A stretch of 64,000 nt of DNA, taken from Zingiber officinale. Lineage: Eukaryota > Streptophyta > Magnoliopsida > Zingiberales > Zingiberaceae. A program made the translations under genes and the position numbers. The notes beneath the pieces are model-generated. The model ran no database searches, was not told where the DNA came from, and saw only the letters and a program-made list of their open reading frames with translations. Shown here piece after piece: positions 45,490-57,476 of the stretch; position 1 is the stretch's first letter, and every line of letters starts with the position of its first letter. Where the stretch lies: contig NC_055992.1 of the NCBI RefSeq assembly GCF_018446385.1, positions 101,760,947-101,824,946 on the forward strand, read 5' to 3'.

Positions 45490-46740
45490 CCTTTGTCACT
45501 GATCGAGCGAAGGTGATCGACGGTGGTATCCTCTTGGGGCCGGTCGACTGACGATCGGTGTTAGTCCTCGATAGTCCCGCGTGTTGTGTATCACCGACTG
45601 GTGAAATAAACAAAACATAGGCATCCATACCTTTCTCTTCAACGCCTTAGGCCGACCAGATGCCACATGTTGCACGGCATGCGCCCTGGTCTCCTGGTAC
45701 AGCCGTGCTCCTCCAACCCTCGGATCTTTGGGTGGTTGATGGCTGCTTGATGGTCCGCGCTCGATCGGCGCTGAATGTTCGGTCGATGCCTCCTTTCTTC
45801 TGGCCGCCTGAGCTTCTTTCACGTTGATGTATTCGTTGGCCTTCTTGAGCATGTGGTCGAAGTCCCTGGGCGGCTTTCTGATGAGTGACCGAAAGAAATC
45901 TCCCTCGGAAAGCCCCTGGGTGAAGGCGTTCATCATGATCTCGGACGAGACCGAGGGGATGCCCATGGCCACTTGATTGAAGCGCTGAATGTATGCTCGG
46001 AGCGCTTCCTTGGGCCCTTGCTTCAGGGTGAAGAGGTCGACACATGTCTTCTGGTAGCGTCGGCTGCTGGAGAAGTGGTGCTAGAACATGGCTCGGAAAT
46101 CCTTAAAGCTTCATATCGAGCCATCCGGCAGCCTTCTGAACCAATGTTGCGCCAATCCGGAGAGAGTTGTGAGGAAGACTCTGTACTTCACTCCGTTCGT
46201 GTACTGGTGCAGCGTAGCTTCATTGTCGAACCGATCCAGATGATCATCTGGGTTGGTTGACCCGTTGTACGTCCCAATCGCCAACGGGGTATAGTGTCGG
46301 GGCAGAGGGTCTTGTAAGATCTCCTCTGAGAACTGCATGTTGATCCGTTCGGGAGACGTGTTGCTTTGGGGTGCTTTGCCTTTTCGTGCGTCCCGAATGG
46401 GAGCATCATCTGAAGACGATCCTCGCTCCTGATGAGCTTAGGCTATCTCCCAGGGGGTTTGAAACAAAGCTCAATGGAAGGGGATCGACGCTGGCGACGC
46501 TTCCCCCTGGGTGCCAGCCGGCCTTTGTTTCTGCCCCCATACGGAGAGTTACTCTGCTCGATCTTCTTGCCCCGCTTGCCTATCGATCGCCGATGTTGCA
46601 GGCTACGACACTAGCTGATCGGCTAGCGCCTGTTGTTGTTGCTCGATCATTTTTGCTGCTCGTGCTTGCACGAGCATCTCTAGCTCCTCCTGAGTGAGCG
46701 TCACGGTGGTTAGTCATCTAGCGTCCTCCATCTTCTCGGT
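45490..46740 (-). pseudogene. Gag of element F
   Basis: Minus-strand frames show PLAIGTYNGSTNPDDHLDRF, TTLSGLAQHWFRRLP, QRFNQVAMGIPSVSSEIMMN and FTQGLSEGDFFRSLIRKPP. This is the conserved retrotransposon gag domain of Tat-type elements, followed by a basic linker. Stops after RRLPDGSI and within FRAMF*HHF break it. A zinc knuckle is degraded (CLFHQSVIHNTRDY). Confidence 0.85.
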
Positions 46741-46778
46741 TAGGATGCAGGCTACGTTCCCACAGACGACGCCAAATA

Positions 46779-47755
46779 TGATCCTGTCCGAAAGTCGATG
46801 AGATGGATGCTAGAAATGTGGCGCTTCTGTTGACCTCCAATGGATTTTGCTCATGTCTTGCAACACAAGCAGCGTCACTGCCGAGCTAGGCAAGGGGTCC
46901 CCGGCGATGGCCCTCTGACGCTTAAGTCAGTCTCCAGCGAAGGAGAAGAAGAAGAAGTAGTAAGCGGAGCAACAAGAACTGTAGCGAACAGTAAGATATC
47001 GCATACCTCCGCCGATGCTTAGACCCCCCTTTATATAGAGTTCCTGTAGTGCGCGTGCATGCTTCCCAAGGTGAGCACGCGTCTCAAAGCTTTTCCTGAA
47101 AAGACGTGTCAATAAAGTATCCCTGACACAGTACCTTAACAAGCCGATCATATATCTTAAGTGACAGTGGAAGCTTCCGCCGTACGATCTTCTGTATGAC
47201 CATGCCGCCTGTCTGCGACACTAACTCTTAAAAGGATGTCGAAAGATAGTGTGTTGTGTCTGTTAGTGGGCCGAGCGGGATAGCCGCTCGGCCAGAATTA
47301 CACTGTACACATATTGTCTATTGTCGGGCCGAGTGGGATGGCCACTTGGTCGAAAATTCACTGTCTGAATGTTATGCTGTTGGGCCGAGCGGGATGGTCG
47401 ATCGGTTGAAAGTCCATTGTCCACGTGCTCTGTTGTTGAGCCAAGTGAGAAAACCGCTCGGCTGGAAGTTCACTGTCCGTGTACTCAGCTGATATCAAGT
47501 TTGCTGCTAGGCCGAGCGGAAGAGCCGCTTGGCCCGGTTTCTACATAATGTTCCCTTTGTCGTCCTCTTATTTGAGCGTCGGGTGCTTGGCTCATGGCCG
47601 AGTCAAAGGTGATCTCGGATCGGGCCTTTTCTCTTCCCGATCAGGACATGCTCATCCGATCGGCAAATGACTTCTAAGCATTAACCACCTTGACTTTGAT
47701 TCCCTTTGACCTCCACCACGGTAGCGGGGTGGGGCCCTTCATCATCATCGCATCA
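46779..47755 (-). mobile_element. 5' LTR of element F
   Basis: It is adjacent to the PBS (minus-strand TGGCGTCGTCTGTGGGAA, about 46,758-46,775). A minus-strand TATATAAA lies at 47,030-47,037. The GCCGAGCGG/CCGCTCGGC array is at 47,265-47,535. It differs from the 3' LTR by many transitions, so insertion is not very recent. Confidence 0.92.
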
Positions 47756-47760
47756 GGGAT

Positions 47761-48822
47761 GATATTAATGACAAAGCCGAGTTGTAATAGCTAACTTGTC
47801 CCCAGTCGAACTCTATTATATTCCTTGAGATGAGTAAATCGAATAGGTTTGATCAAACACAAGCCCCTTCTATATGGAGTCTGATTCCTTTTGGGTCATA
47901 TTTGACCAACCTTGACTTTAATTGAGAGTTCAACATGATTTTTGACCACATGTGACACATGGGGGATGCAGGCTTCTGTCATATCACAAGCCTTTTTGAC
48001 AAGTCTGGTTGAAGGAGGTATAATCTAACTGACTCAACTATGTTGAGTTATCATCTGCCTACCAAACTTTTGCTCAGAATGCTAAGTTGAGGTGTCAATG
48101 TTTTGTTAGGATAGCCTGCCAGTTCCTTATGGTCAAAGAGATAAGGCATCACATTTAATGAACATGGTATGCATGATCGCATATCACCCTTATAATTGAT
48201 GCATTGATCGTCGCATTAATGACTGATATGCAACATCTGTCTCAAATCGTGAGAGCACTTTATTGCATTAATTGTGAAGGCATGTTGTGATGTAGTTGCT
48301 GATGCGACCCTAGATTCGGCGGTGGTGTGGAGTTGCTGCTTATTCGACGATTGTAGTTGAACCATCGAGGAGATCGAGACGCCATCTCATAGTTCGCTAC
48401 TACTGCGCTTTAATGGGGGAGATTGTGTTGTAATCACAATAGTTCGACTGTGCTATTTGACGACTTCCATGAGATCTCATCGTTCTTTTCTCACCATCCA
48501 ACGACTCGGTGGACCAATGCAATAACCCTACTATGCGACCACAAACTTATATTTGGTCATCAACAAGCGATGTTGCTTTCATTAGCTTCTACGTACTTCA
48601 GTGTCTTTGCCTTCATCTTTCGATAGCACGGTAAGTTCGTCGTTATTTCTTCTCTATTTTGATCCTTTCACTCTCTCTTTGTTTTTCTTTTCGAACCCAT
48701 GGTCGACGGCAAACTATCGGACCTCTGGTATGAGACCTAGCAATCTATATATATGAAAGATGCACGATTGTCTCTTCGGCTAGAGTTCGACATTCCTTTT
48801 GATCACAAGATTAGAATTTTAG
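47761..48822 (-). mobile_element. Old Tat-type element, remainder (LTR end, PPT region, antisense-gene start)
   Basis: After the GGGAT duplication, LTR-like text ends near 47,985. A GACAAGTCTGGTTGAAGGAGG block follows and parallels the block after the left LTR of element F (35,655-35,690). Near 48,700 the + strand reads MVDGKLSDLWYET and LEFDIPFDHKI, a decayed match to the start of the antisense ORF of element F. The copia LTR H cuts it off at 48,823. Confidence 0.6.
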
Positions 48823-49550
48823 TGTAAATACCCCGAATTAGTTTTGATATGGTCAACCAAGTTAAGTTAGGTTATTTTGTGTTTAATTCTTGTGTCTAAG
48901 TGTATAGGAGCTTAGGAATATAAGAAGTCGAGTGGAAGATCCAACTAGAGAGAAGGATGACACAGGAAGGGAGTCGACAGACTCGGTGCATCCGAGAGAC
49001 AAGGTACTACGGAAGAGTACGCTAGCGGAAGATAAGGAAGCGAGCAACATTTTCGAGGGATGAGAAGCGGAAGTGGAAGACTTCTCGAGAAGAAGATTGG
49101 AGTTAGGTTCATGTGATCTAAATTCCAGCTAACCGGAGCATCACCCATGTGAAGAGAATCAGCTTGGAGTCTAATCTGCTTCATGGAAGGTGCCTCCAAG
49201 AGGCTTGGAGGTGCCCTCGCACTTTAAGGAGAAGGCACCTCCAAGAGGCTTAGAGGCACCCTTGCACCTTCTAGTGGAAGGTGCCTCTAACAATGTTGGA
49301 GGTAGCCTAGACTGAGCAAACAATAGCCATTAGGCTACTATTGTGAAGAAGATAAAACTCTATCCTCTTGGAGGCGCCCTAGAACTCTTTAGAGGTGCCT
49401 CCGAGCAATGACTATGTTGGTGCAATCGACCTCCAAGGTTTTAATGTCAGACAAATATATTTAAGTATGTTTAAGTATGTTTAAGTATGGAGCTTGATCT
49501 AGGGAAGTCCTAGTTATAGGATAGGCAAGGGAAGTCCTAGTTGGAGGGTA

Positions 49551-49708
49551 GCAAGGGAAATCTCAGTATATCGTGGAAGCTAGGTGGATAGGTCTGGAGG
49601 ACCTGATCCCTGAGTAGCCGAATACTGAGGCAAGGGAAATATCGGTATATCGTGGAAGCCAGTTGGATAGGTTTGGAGGACATGATCCCTAGGTAGCCGA
49701 ATATTGAG
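49551..49708. repeat. 79-bp tandem duplication in LTR G
   Basis: Units 49,551-49,629 and 49,630-49,708 both start GCAAGGGAAAT and end GAATA(C/T)TGAG, with a few substitutions. Confidence 0.93.
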
Positions 49709-50189
49709 TCTTGGTGAGTGAAGCTAGGTGGAGAAAACCCTAGGGGGTGGTAACCCTAGGTAACGAGAAGTCTTGGAGGAGTGGACTCCAAGCAAGGTTG
49801 ATCGGATGGTTTTCGGTCGACCAGCGGATCTCGATAAATCTAGGTTTAAGTTTACCATTGTATTATGCATTATTATTGTTGTTGGCTAATATAGTATTAC
49901 AAGAAAGGTCTTAGTGGATCAGGCGATCAAACATTGAGTAAGCAAAGTCCAAACATGTCTGGAGGATTATGTTTGGCAGGTAGGTTGAGGTAAACAACTG
50001 AAGGAGTGACAGTGAGGTCGGATTCCCGAAGGGAACAACCTTCGGTCACCGGGAATGTTTCAAAGTTGAGATCAAGACAGTTCTACTATCTTTTATATTA
50101 CTCATGCATTAATAATATTATTACTATGCTAACATCTATTTTGCAGGATTCTTTTCTGTCTAACACTATGTTGTAGGTCTGGCTGGATT

Positions 50190-50617
50190 GGTCGACCGAA
50201 CCGGAGGATCGGTCGACCGAACAAGAAGAAATCAAGGAAGTGTTCAGATCAGATCAGAACAGACCGAGTCCGATCAAGCCATGATTAGTCGACCGAACAG
50301 TAAGATCGATCGACCGAACAATGATGACTCAGCACAGACAGCAACGATCATGAGCAGAAGGAAACTACATTGATCGGTCGACCGAACCGGATGATCGGTC
50401 GACCGAACTATCAATATTAAATGCACAGTAAATGCGAATTTCAGCAAATCTCGACGAACAGGGAATGAGCCTGTTCGATCAACCGAATAAGGGGATCGGT
50501 CGACTGAACCCTTAATGGATAGTTAATGTCAAAGATCGAATCAGCAATCAGATCATAGCCAGGAAGGAAGAGAGCTGGTTCGGTTGACCAAACACAGGGA
50601 TCGGTCGACCGAACATC
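50190..50617. repeat. CGGTCGACCG palindrome array (LTR G)
   Basis: About ten occurrences of GGTCGACCGAA or near variants occur, several in pairs such as GGTCGACCGAACCGGAGGAT followed by CGGTCGACCGAAC. TCGGTCGACCGA is a perfect 12-bp palindrome at 50,209-50,220. The array ends 9 bp before the TATA box. Confidence 0.92.
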
Positions 50618-51258
50618 GCCGATCTTATAAATTGAAGTTCAAGGTCTGAGGCTGGAAAGGGTAATCTGTTGTGGTTCAATTCTATGCTAATGCTGCTCGT
50701 GCAACTGCTCTACAATTCCTCTACACGCAAACAAGTGCCGACCAAGCTTCAACTCTTACATACAGTCGGTATACTTTATTATTTTTGTATTGCACTTAAT
50801 CTTATATAAGATAGTAGGTTGTTACTATCTTATATCATTGTATTTTGTACGCATTACTTCTTTCCGAGGTTTTTGGAAAAAAGAATCTTAGTGGATTGTC
50901 CATTGGTGCGGTCAAGGACCGTGGGTCTTCGAGTAGGAGTCGACCTAGACTCTGAACGAATTTCTATCGCACCCATTCGATCTATCAGACTATATTTTTC
51001 CAGGAGCTATAAAAGGACCCCTAGAGCTAAGAATTCAATAGAACTCTAACAACAACTCTTGTAATCATGTTCCTAATCTTTTCTAAGCTTTCAAAGTGTG
51101 TAAGAGGCTTCTTCACCTTCAACAAAGAAGAATTTTAGTACGCTTTATCTATGTGTATTTTATGTTTCATAATTATCATAAATATTTATCTATCTATGTT
51201 CTTGGCTTTAATCATGAACTTGTGATGTTTTCTATCTTCTAATTCAATGCAATCAATA

Positions 51259-54200
51259 ATGGCTAATATTAACAACATCCCTACACTTACCTGATCAAAC
51301 TTTGCCCAGCGGAAGGAATACATTATCATAGTTTTGAGTTGTATGGACTTAAACTATGCATTGAGGCACGATTATCTTGTACTCCTGACTAGCACTAGTG
51401 AGCATAGGTTTGAATTTGAAAAGTGAGAGAGATCAAATCACATGAGTCTGAGCATCATGAAGCCTTTAATTATAGAACTAATTAAGGGCTCCATAATTGA
51501 AGGAGAGGATGATCAGACTTTCCTAAAGCAACTATCAAACCCTTTCACCTCAAATGAAAAGGTTGAGATAACTACAATATTATCAAAGCTTGTCTCAATA
51601 TGGTATAATGGAAATGAAAGCATTAGAAAGTACATCAAGGAGATGTCCAATCTCACCATAAGACTAAAGGCACTAAAACTCGAGATGTCTAAGAGTATGT
51701 TAATACATTTTATCTTAATATTTCTACTTGCATAGTTCACCTTTTTAATATTTGTATAATATTCAAATAGAATAGGGGACATAAATAAGCTTATTACTTA
51801 ATGTATGCTAGAGGAGGAGAGATCGAGGGGTGAGACATTTGAAAGTGCTCACCTAGCATTCACTTCTCAAGGTTCGAGTAAAAAAAAAAGAAAAATGACC
51901 AATATTAAGGATAAAGATAAGAAAATTACAAATTCTATGGTTTATGTTCATAAGGAGCAAAAGAAATAAAATAAGAAATTCATTTGTTTTTTTGGCAAGA
52001 AGAAAGATTATATAAAGGAAGACTGTTCGAAATATGCCAATTGGCTAAGAAAGTAAACTTCCTAACTTTATTAGTTCGAAAGTTAACTTAACTATTGTGC
52101 CTACTGGTACTCACATACTTGCCACTATGCAAGATGATCTCAAGAGCCGATTGTCGCTTGATGATAAAAGATACATGCATCTATATTAAAAATGACAAAA
52201 AGGTGTAGTTTCAATAGGTGTTTTTAGACTTTATTTAGGAACTGACATTTTTTTGGATTTCGATAATACTTTTGTTGTACTGTCTTTTAGATGGAACTTA
52301 ATTTCCATTTCTTATTTTGATAAATCAGTTATTTTTGTTCATTTTTCATTGAATTTTTAATATTTTCTTAAATTCAGTATTGATTGGCAATGGTTCTTTG
52401 ATTGATAATCTATATAGATTAAACACCTTAACGCCTATTGACAATGAAATTATAAATAACATAGGTACGAAAAACAATATGACTTATGAGAATTGTTATG
52501 ACATAGGTGTTTAGAAACAACGTATAGATAGGTTGATTCTTGATTCCTTTGATATGTCAAACTTTGATGTTTGTATAGAGTGTGTCAAGGGAAAAATGAC
52601 TAACAAAAGAAATAATGGTGTGGGTTGATGTAGTGAAATCTTAGAACTAATACATATAGATATATGTCAATCGTTCCCTAAGGCATCTTAGAATGAACAC
52701 ACATATTTATTAGTTTCATAGATAACTATTTGTTATATGATTATTTATACCTTATTCATGAAGTCTCAATATTTAGACATGTTTAAAATTTTCAAAGCTA
52801 AAATTGAAAATCAACTAGATAAGAAAATTAAAGTTGTTAGATCCAATCATGGTAGTAAATACTATAGTCGATATGACAGATTAGGTGAACAACATCATGA
52901 ATCTTTTGTAAATTATCTTGCTGATTATGGGATTGTTCCTTAGTAAATCATGTCTAACACTCCTAATCAAAATGTATATCTAAATGACAAACCAGACCCT
53001 AAAAGATATGGTAAGAAGTATAATGACCTTTTTCCTCCACTAGAGTTTTTGTGGTGTGAGACACTCATAATTGTATTATATCTACTTAATAAAGTACCTA
53101 TTAAGGCTGTGTCTAAAATCTTATACAAGATGTGGACCGGTAAAAAGTCTAGTAATAGACATTTATAATGCAAGGAAATTGAACTCAAGGGCTATCAACT
53201 TCAATTTTATAAGTTACTCTGAAAATTCTAGGTGCTATAAATTTTATGAACCCTCAAATAAATCTTGTTTTGATACAAAAATATTAAATTTATTCAGGAT
53301 AGTGGAAGTATTAAGGTTAGGGACATATCTTTTGAGTACAACATTAGAGATACTCTTATGGTTACTGCTAGTGCAATGAGTAATGGTATGATACTTATAC
53401 TCTACATTATGGATATTGCATATCTAGGAGAAGTATTAAATCAAGTTATTCTCGTGTCATTTTCAATACAATTGGAGGGACATTCCACTGAAATTGAGGT
53501 ATTTCTTCATATGGATGAGTAAGTACCTCAACCACAAGTGTCATTAAGATGATTCACTAGGGAGAGGAAATCCATGATTTTTATGATTATGTTTATCTCC
53601 AAGGACATGAGTTTGACATAGGATTGAAAAGTGATCCTATATCTTTCTAAGAAATCAAACAATACTCTAATCCCAAGAGATGGATTGAAGCCATGAAAGA
53701 AAAGTTGAAGTTTATAACAGATAGTGATGTTTGAAAACTTATCGAATTACTTGAAGGTATGACATCCATTGGTTGTAAATGGATATTTAAAATCAAACGG
53801 GATTCAAAAGGTAGCATCGAGAAGTATAAGACTCACTTGTTGCAAAGGGATTTACTCAGAAAGAGGACATTAATTATAATAAGACTTTCTCACTTATTTC
53901 AATGAAAAATTCTCTTAGGGTAATCATGATACTTGTAACTTATTTTAATTTAAAGCTACATCAAATAGACCTAAAGACAACATTCCTCAATGGTTGAATT
54001 TCTTAATTGTGATATTGAAAAGAATATATATAAGGTACAATCAAAGAACTCTGAATCTAAGGACCCAAAACAACTAATATGTAAATTTAAAAAGTTAATT
54101 TATGATATCCCATCAATGGTATCAGAAATTTGATCAACTAGTTACTTCATTTCGTTTTAAATAGAATCCTGTTGATCAATATATATATGTCAAGTTCACT

Positions 54201-54960
54201 AAATAAGTTTATTATATTTGCTATATATGTGGATGATATTTTATTGGCTAGCAATAATAAAAGTGTATTGGATGAAACCAAGTCATTTTTATTAGGTAAT
54301 TTAAAAATGAAAGATCTTGGTAAAACATTCTTTATATTATGCATACAGATATGTCATGATCGCTCAAAAAGATATTCTTGAACTTTCATAAAAGGTCTAT
54401 ATTAAAAATATACTTATATGATATGTAAAACTGTGTATCTTGTGGCATGCCCGTGTCTAGATATTACAAATTTAGTTTGCGACAGTGTCCACGGTTAGAA
54501 CTTGAAATAAAGAAGATGCAACAATTCCCTTATGTGTTAGTTGTGGAGAGTCTCATGTATACGCAGGTGTGTATTTGTCCGAATATATAATAGGAGTGTT
54601 GGACAGATATTTAAATAACTCAGGACCGGTCCACTAAAAAAGAGTGAAGAGAACAATACAATATTTACAGAGAACTAAGGAATATATATGCTCACGCACT
54701 TGGAGGTGATTGGATATTTAGACTTTAACTTTATTGGATGTCTGGATATATAGAAGACCCACTTTGCGCTATATTTTCATACTTACTAGAGGAGATATAT
54801 TGTGGAAAAGTATCAACTAAACAATAATGGTCACTTCTACTATGAATGTAGTGTTGATAGCATATTACAAAATATCCAATCACGAAATTGGGTTGCCGAA
54901 CTTCATCACAGCATGATGGATCGTTGATGACATTAATAGATCATTGATGAGCAATTGTGA
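51259..54960 (+). pseudogene. Decayed copia polyprotein (relic J)
   Basis: The gag start MANINNIPTLT at 51,259 is followed by a UBN2-like gag domain (IRKYIKEMSNLTIRLKALKL, 51,620-51,690) and a zinc-knuckle relic (ICFFGKKKDYIKEDCSKY, about 51,980). Integrase pieces are EQHHESFVNYLADYGIVP and NTPNQN near 52,890-52,970 and ETLIIVLYLLNKVP near 53,060. The RT N-terminal block KRWIEAMKEKLKF lies near 53,680 and the catalytic FAIYVDDILLASNNKS near 54,220. RNase H-like remnants lie near 54,700-54,900. Stops and frameshifts are dense, so this is an old copy. No LTR pair was identified with confidence. Confidence 0.8.
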
Positions 54961-54990
54961 TGATTAAGATTAATTATGAATTTGTATTAT

Positions 54991-55013
54991 GTGTGTGTGT
55001 GTGTGTGTGTGTG
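54991..55013. repeat. (GT)n microsatellite
   Basis: About eleven GT units. A shorter (CA)n run lies at about 55,263-55,279. Confidence 0.93.
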
Positions 55014-55069
55014 AGAGTTCATACAATTTTAGAATTCATGATTTAGACAGCCTTCTATATAGAACTTAC

Positions 55070-55121
55070 TGCATTTGGGAGCAACAGCTATGACAGAATG
55101 CATGATCTGCAACGAACTCAT
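55070..55121 (-). pseudogene. Relic of diterpene synthase exon 1 (copy 2)
   Basis: The minus strand reads [17 protein letters not shown] and ends at a GTAAGT donor. Exon 1 of the gene at 31.8 kb reads [18 protein letters not shown] with the same donor. Length is 52 versus 55 nt (one codon less). Similarity extends about 30 bp into the leader and a few bases into the intron. No further exons follow downstream; copia relic J and the microsatellite lie there. Confidence 0.85.
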
Positions 55122-55279
55122 TGGAGAATCTGTATCTGCACACCTCAAGTTGATAGTAATTGACTGCGTGATGAAGTAAAACCCGCAGCCACTGCGTTAC
55201 AACCTGAAAGCAATCACTAAAAGGTGGATAAAAGTGTTAGTTCGATCAATGAAATCAGAGAATCACACACACACACACA

Positions 55280-55424
55280 AGTTTCCACAGAACCTATGCT
55301 TTTCGTAGAACTTTACTACGTTTAGGAGAATGATTGATCAGCAAAAGACTCGTTGGAGGAATATCCTGGGATAGTAATGTACTGTGTGATAGAGTAAAAT
55401 CCAAAGCCACTGAGCTACAATCTG
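55280..55424 (-). pseudogene. Relic of diterpene synthase exon 1 leader (copy 3)
   Basis: The block with minus-strand GCTCAGTGGCTTTGGATTTT and CATTACTATC parallels the leader of copy 2 (CGCAGTGGCTGCGGGTTTT, CAATTACTATC). The exon 1 part is mostly deleted. It forms a tandem pair with copy 2. Confidence 0.6.
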
Positions 55425-55440
55425 CAAACACACCCTAACA

Positions 55441-56925
55441 AAGAAGGGGAAGGGAATAAAAAGGAAGAAAAAACGTGAGGAGGAAGAGACAAAAGAACTT
55501 CTTGGAGAAGTCAACGTTTGTGCAAGGATATTACTTTATTTTGGCAGAATATCAAAGAGCATTTTGTTTATTCATATTATTAAAAAAAAAATCCTTCTCC
55601 GTCCATCTATATTTTTCTATCTAACATATAGATAGAAAAGAATTTTTTTTTTAGTTTTTTATCATTTTTTTATTTATCCATTTCACGATGATCAAATTTG
55701 CTTGAGAATTAAGACTTGCTCGGTTTAATTTTATTGGCATGTGATCCAATAGATATTTGAAGTATTTTACAGAAGATTAGTAGGTGTAAAATGTCTGATT
55801 GGAATCTAATCTTCTCATTCAAAGCGTGATAAAATATCTTCATAATTTATCTACTTATAATATTAAACAGTTTGAAGTCAATGATATTAATTTTTTTTGC
55901 TTCAATATTGGAGTATCTCGTAACCGTCCAATGACGTTTGTTGCTCTGGCTGTTTTTACTTTTTTTTTGACAAAATGTGGCGCACGAGAAGTGTTATAAT
56001 ATTAGATCGGTTTCTAATTATAATCGTGAATGGATACGGCATTAAAATTGAGTATTTCTTAAAGGAAAATAGACCGACTGGACGTGACTCTTCGAATTCT
56101 TTTTTTATTTTCTATTTTGAAATCCCTCGCTCGGTCATCCCATCCCATCCCATCCCATCTTCACCAATCATTTCCACCACACTGTTTGTTTGTCGTCTAC
56201 TCATTCATGAGTATAATATAATTGTATGATAATTTATAAAATTGAATAAGAATTGAATTTTAATAAGATGAAATACTTATTTTTTTCATGTAATGATTAA
56301 TTTTAATTTTTTATTTACTTTTGACAATTATGAGATCACTAGGTAACTTCCTTTCAATTAGGCTTCGATTTGATCAACTTAGAGTTTCGATTTATATTAT
56401 TTCTTCGTTTTTTTATTCATTCGACTCACCAATTTACAACAGGATAGAATCCCCGTGAACTGGTGATTGATTCCGATAGTAGAGAAAAACAGAGATGAAA
56501 TCAAGAGAGCCTTCTGTTTTTCACTTTCACCTGTTCTTTTTCACACAGAACTGATCAAATGTAACAGTGTATTGCTAGGAATAATAAGAGGGTTTCAAAC
56601 ATCTATCCCATCAAAATCTAAATAAATGATCATGAATGATCCTGCATGAGACCATGAATGAACCATCAATGAGTTAACATTGAACTTAACTAAGTCATTG
56701 ATCCCGAAAAATGTAAGGGCTGATGGAGAAACTAACCAAAGCATGAATGGAAAAGAACAAGAAGGATAGGATTAGAATGATGGTCAAGGATTTTCTAGCA
56801 TAGTTATTCCGACGTTAAAATAAGTTTTTGATCAGGAGAATAAAGAAGAGGAACAGTGGTTTAGGATTTTTAAATTCTAGATGTGTGTGTACTTGCGAGA
56901 GCAAACAATCTTTTATAGTTGTATT
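55441..56925. other. No gene recognised
   Basis: AT-rich DNA with a short (CATCC)n run at about 56,135-56,158. Open frames up to 84 codons show no domain. It ends at the 5' LTR of element I. Confidence 0.5.
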
Positions 56926-57034
56926 TGTTGGTGCGGTTAGCACTAATGGCCTAACTCAGGTTTTGATAAATGACAAAGTAGATTAAGTTAGGTTTATTGT
57001 GATCTAATACTTTAACTGAATGTCCAAGAGAAAT

Positions 57035-57240
57035 TAAGTTAGGTCAATGGGACGACCAGATAACTGGTGCGAAGTTCAGATAGGTCAACAGGCTGACCGA
57101 ATATCTGGCACGAAGCCCAGCTAGGTCGACAGGCAACCAGATAGCTGGCATAAAGCGTAACTTGGTCGACGGGCTGACCGGATAGCTGGCACGAAGTCCA
57201 GACAGGTCGACGGGTTGACTAGATGTTAGGCAGGTAAGTT
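57035..57240. repeat. 43-45 bp tandem repeat in LTR I
   Basis: Four to five copies of a unit containing AGGTCGAC(A/G)GGCTGACC and ATAGCTGGCACGAAG occur, diverged by indels. Confidence 0.88.
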
Positions 57241-57476
57241 AAGGTAAGTCACTGTAGGGGAGTGACTTGGTGAGGACATATTCCCAGTCAATTCAACTTA
57301 GAACAATTTCAGAAATCTAAGTTGAGATCGTGACTAAATTCTGGTCTCAGAAAGACAGAATCTAATTACTACTCTGTTTGAATATAATTGTGTTAACACT
57401 TTGTTTTGCAGGGTAGTATAACTTTTATTTTGTCTCGGACTAATATTTTCTTGCAGGAAAACGAGTTTTTGGAAAA

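Larger units (their letters stand above)
34683..47755 (-). mobile_element. Ty3/gypsy Tat/Retand-type element F, complete, TSD GGGAT
   Basis: It spans 13,073 bp between LTRs of 972 bp (34,683-35,654) and 977 bp (46,779-47,755). Each begins TGATC(A/C)TGTCC and ends GCATCA on the + strand. GGGAT is duplicated at 34,678-34,682 and 47,756-47,760. On the minus strand the order is LTR, PBS (TGGCGTCGTCTGTGGGAA before 46,779), gag, protease, RT, RNase H, integrase, a spacer with an antisense gene on +, PPT (GAGGGGGAGGCTTG at 35,655-35,668), LTR. The absence of a chromodomain and the presence of the antisense gene place it in the Tat lineage. The coding regions have several stops, and a family A LTR interrupts RNase H. 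Confidence 0.93.
49415..50987 (+). mobile_element. Solo LTR G, TSD GACTA
   Basis: A 1,573-bp unit, TGTTGGTGCAATC…GATCTATCA, is flanked by GACTA at 49,410-49,414 and 50,988-50,992. It contains a 79-bp tandem duplication, the CGGTCGACCG array and TATAAAT at 50,626-50,632. The wording of its R region (GGTCAAGGACCGTGGGTCTT, GAGTAGGAGTCGACCT) is shared with elements C and I, so it is a copia LTR of that group. Confidence 0.9.
48823..51145 (+). mobile_element. Copia LTR H (relative of element D LTR), split by solo LTR G
   Basis: The LTR occupies 48,823-49,414 and 50,988 to about 51,145. Its start (ACCCCGAATTAGTTTTGAT, GGTCAACCAAGTTAAGTTAG) and its R region (CTTGTAATCATG…AAGAGGCTTCTTC) follow the element D LTR. 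U3 carries GGTGCCTCC/GGAGGCGCC words at 49,181-49,410. Without G, TATAAAAG (51,008-51,015) lies about 20 bp after this array. The right border is not resolved and no PBS is seen. Confidence 0.7.

Noticed and set aside
49181..49410. Possible microRNA precursor from GGAGGTGCC/GGCACCTCC pairs
   Set aside because: Arms are only 8-10 bp with several alternative partners. No single long stem typical of a plant miRNA precursor is visible.
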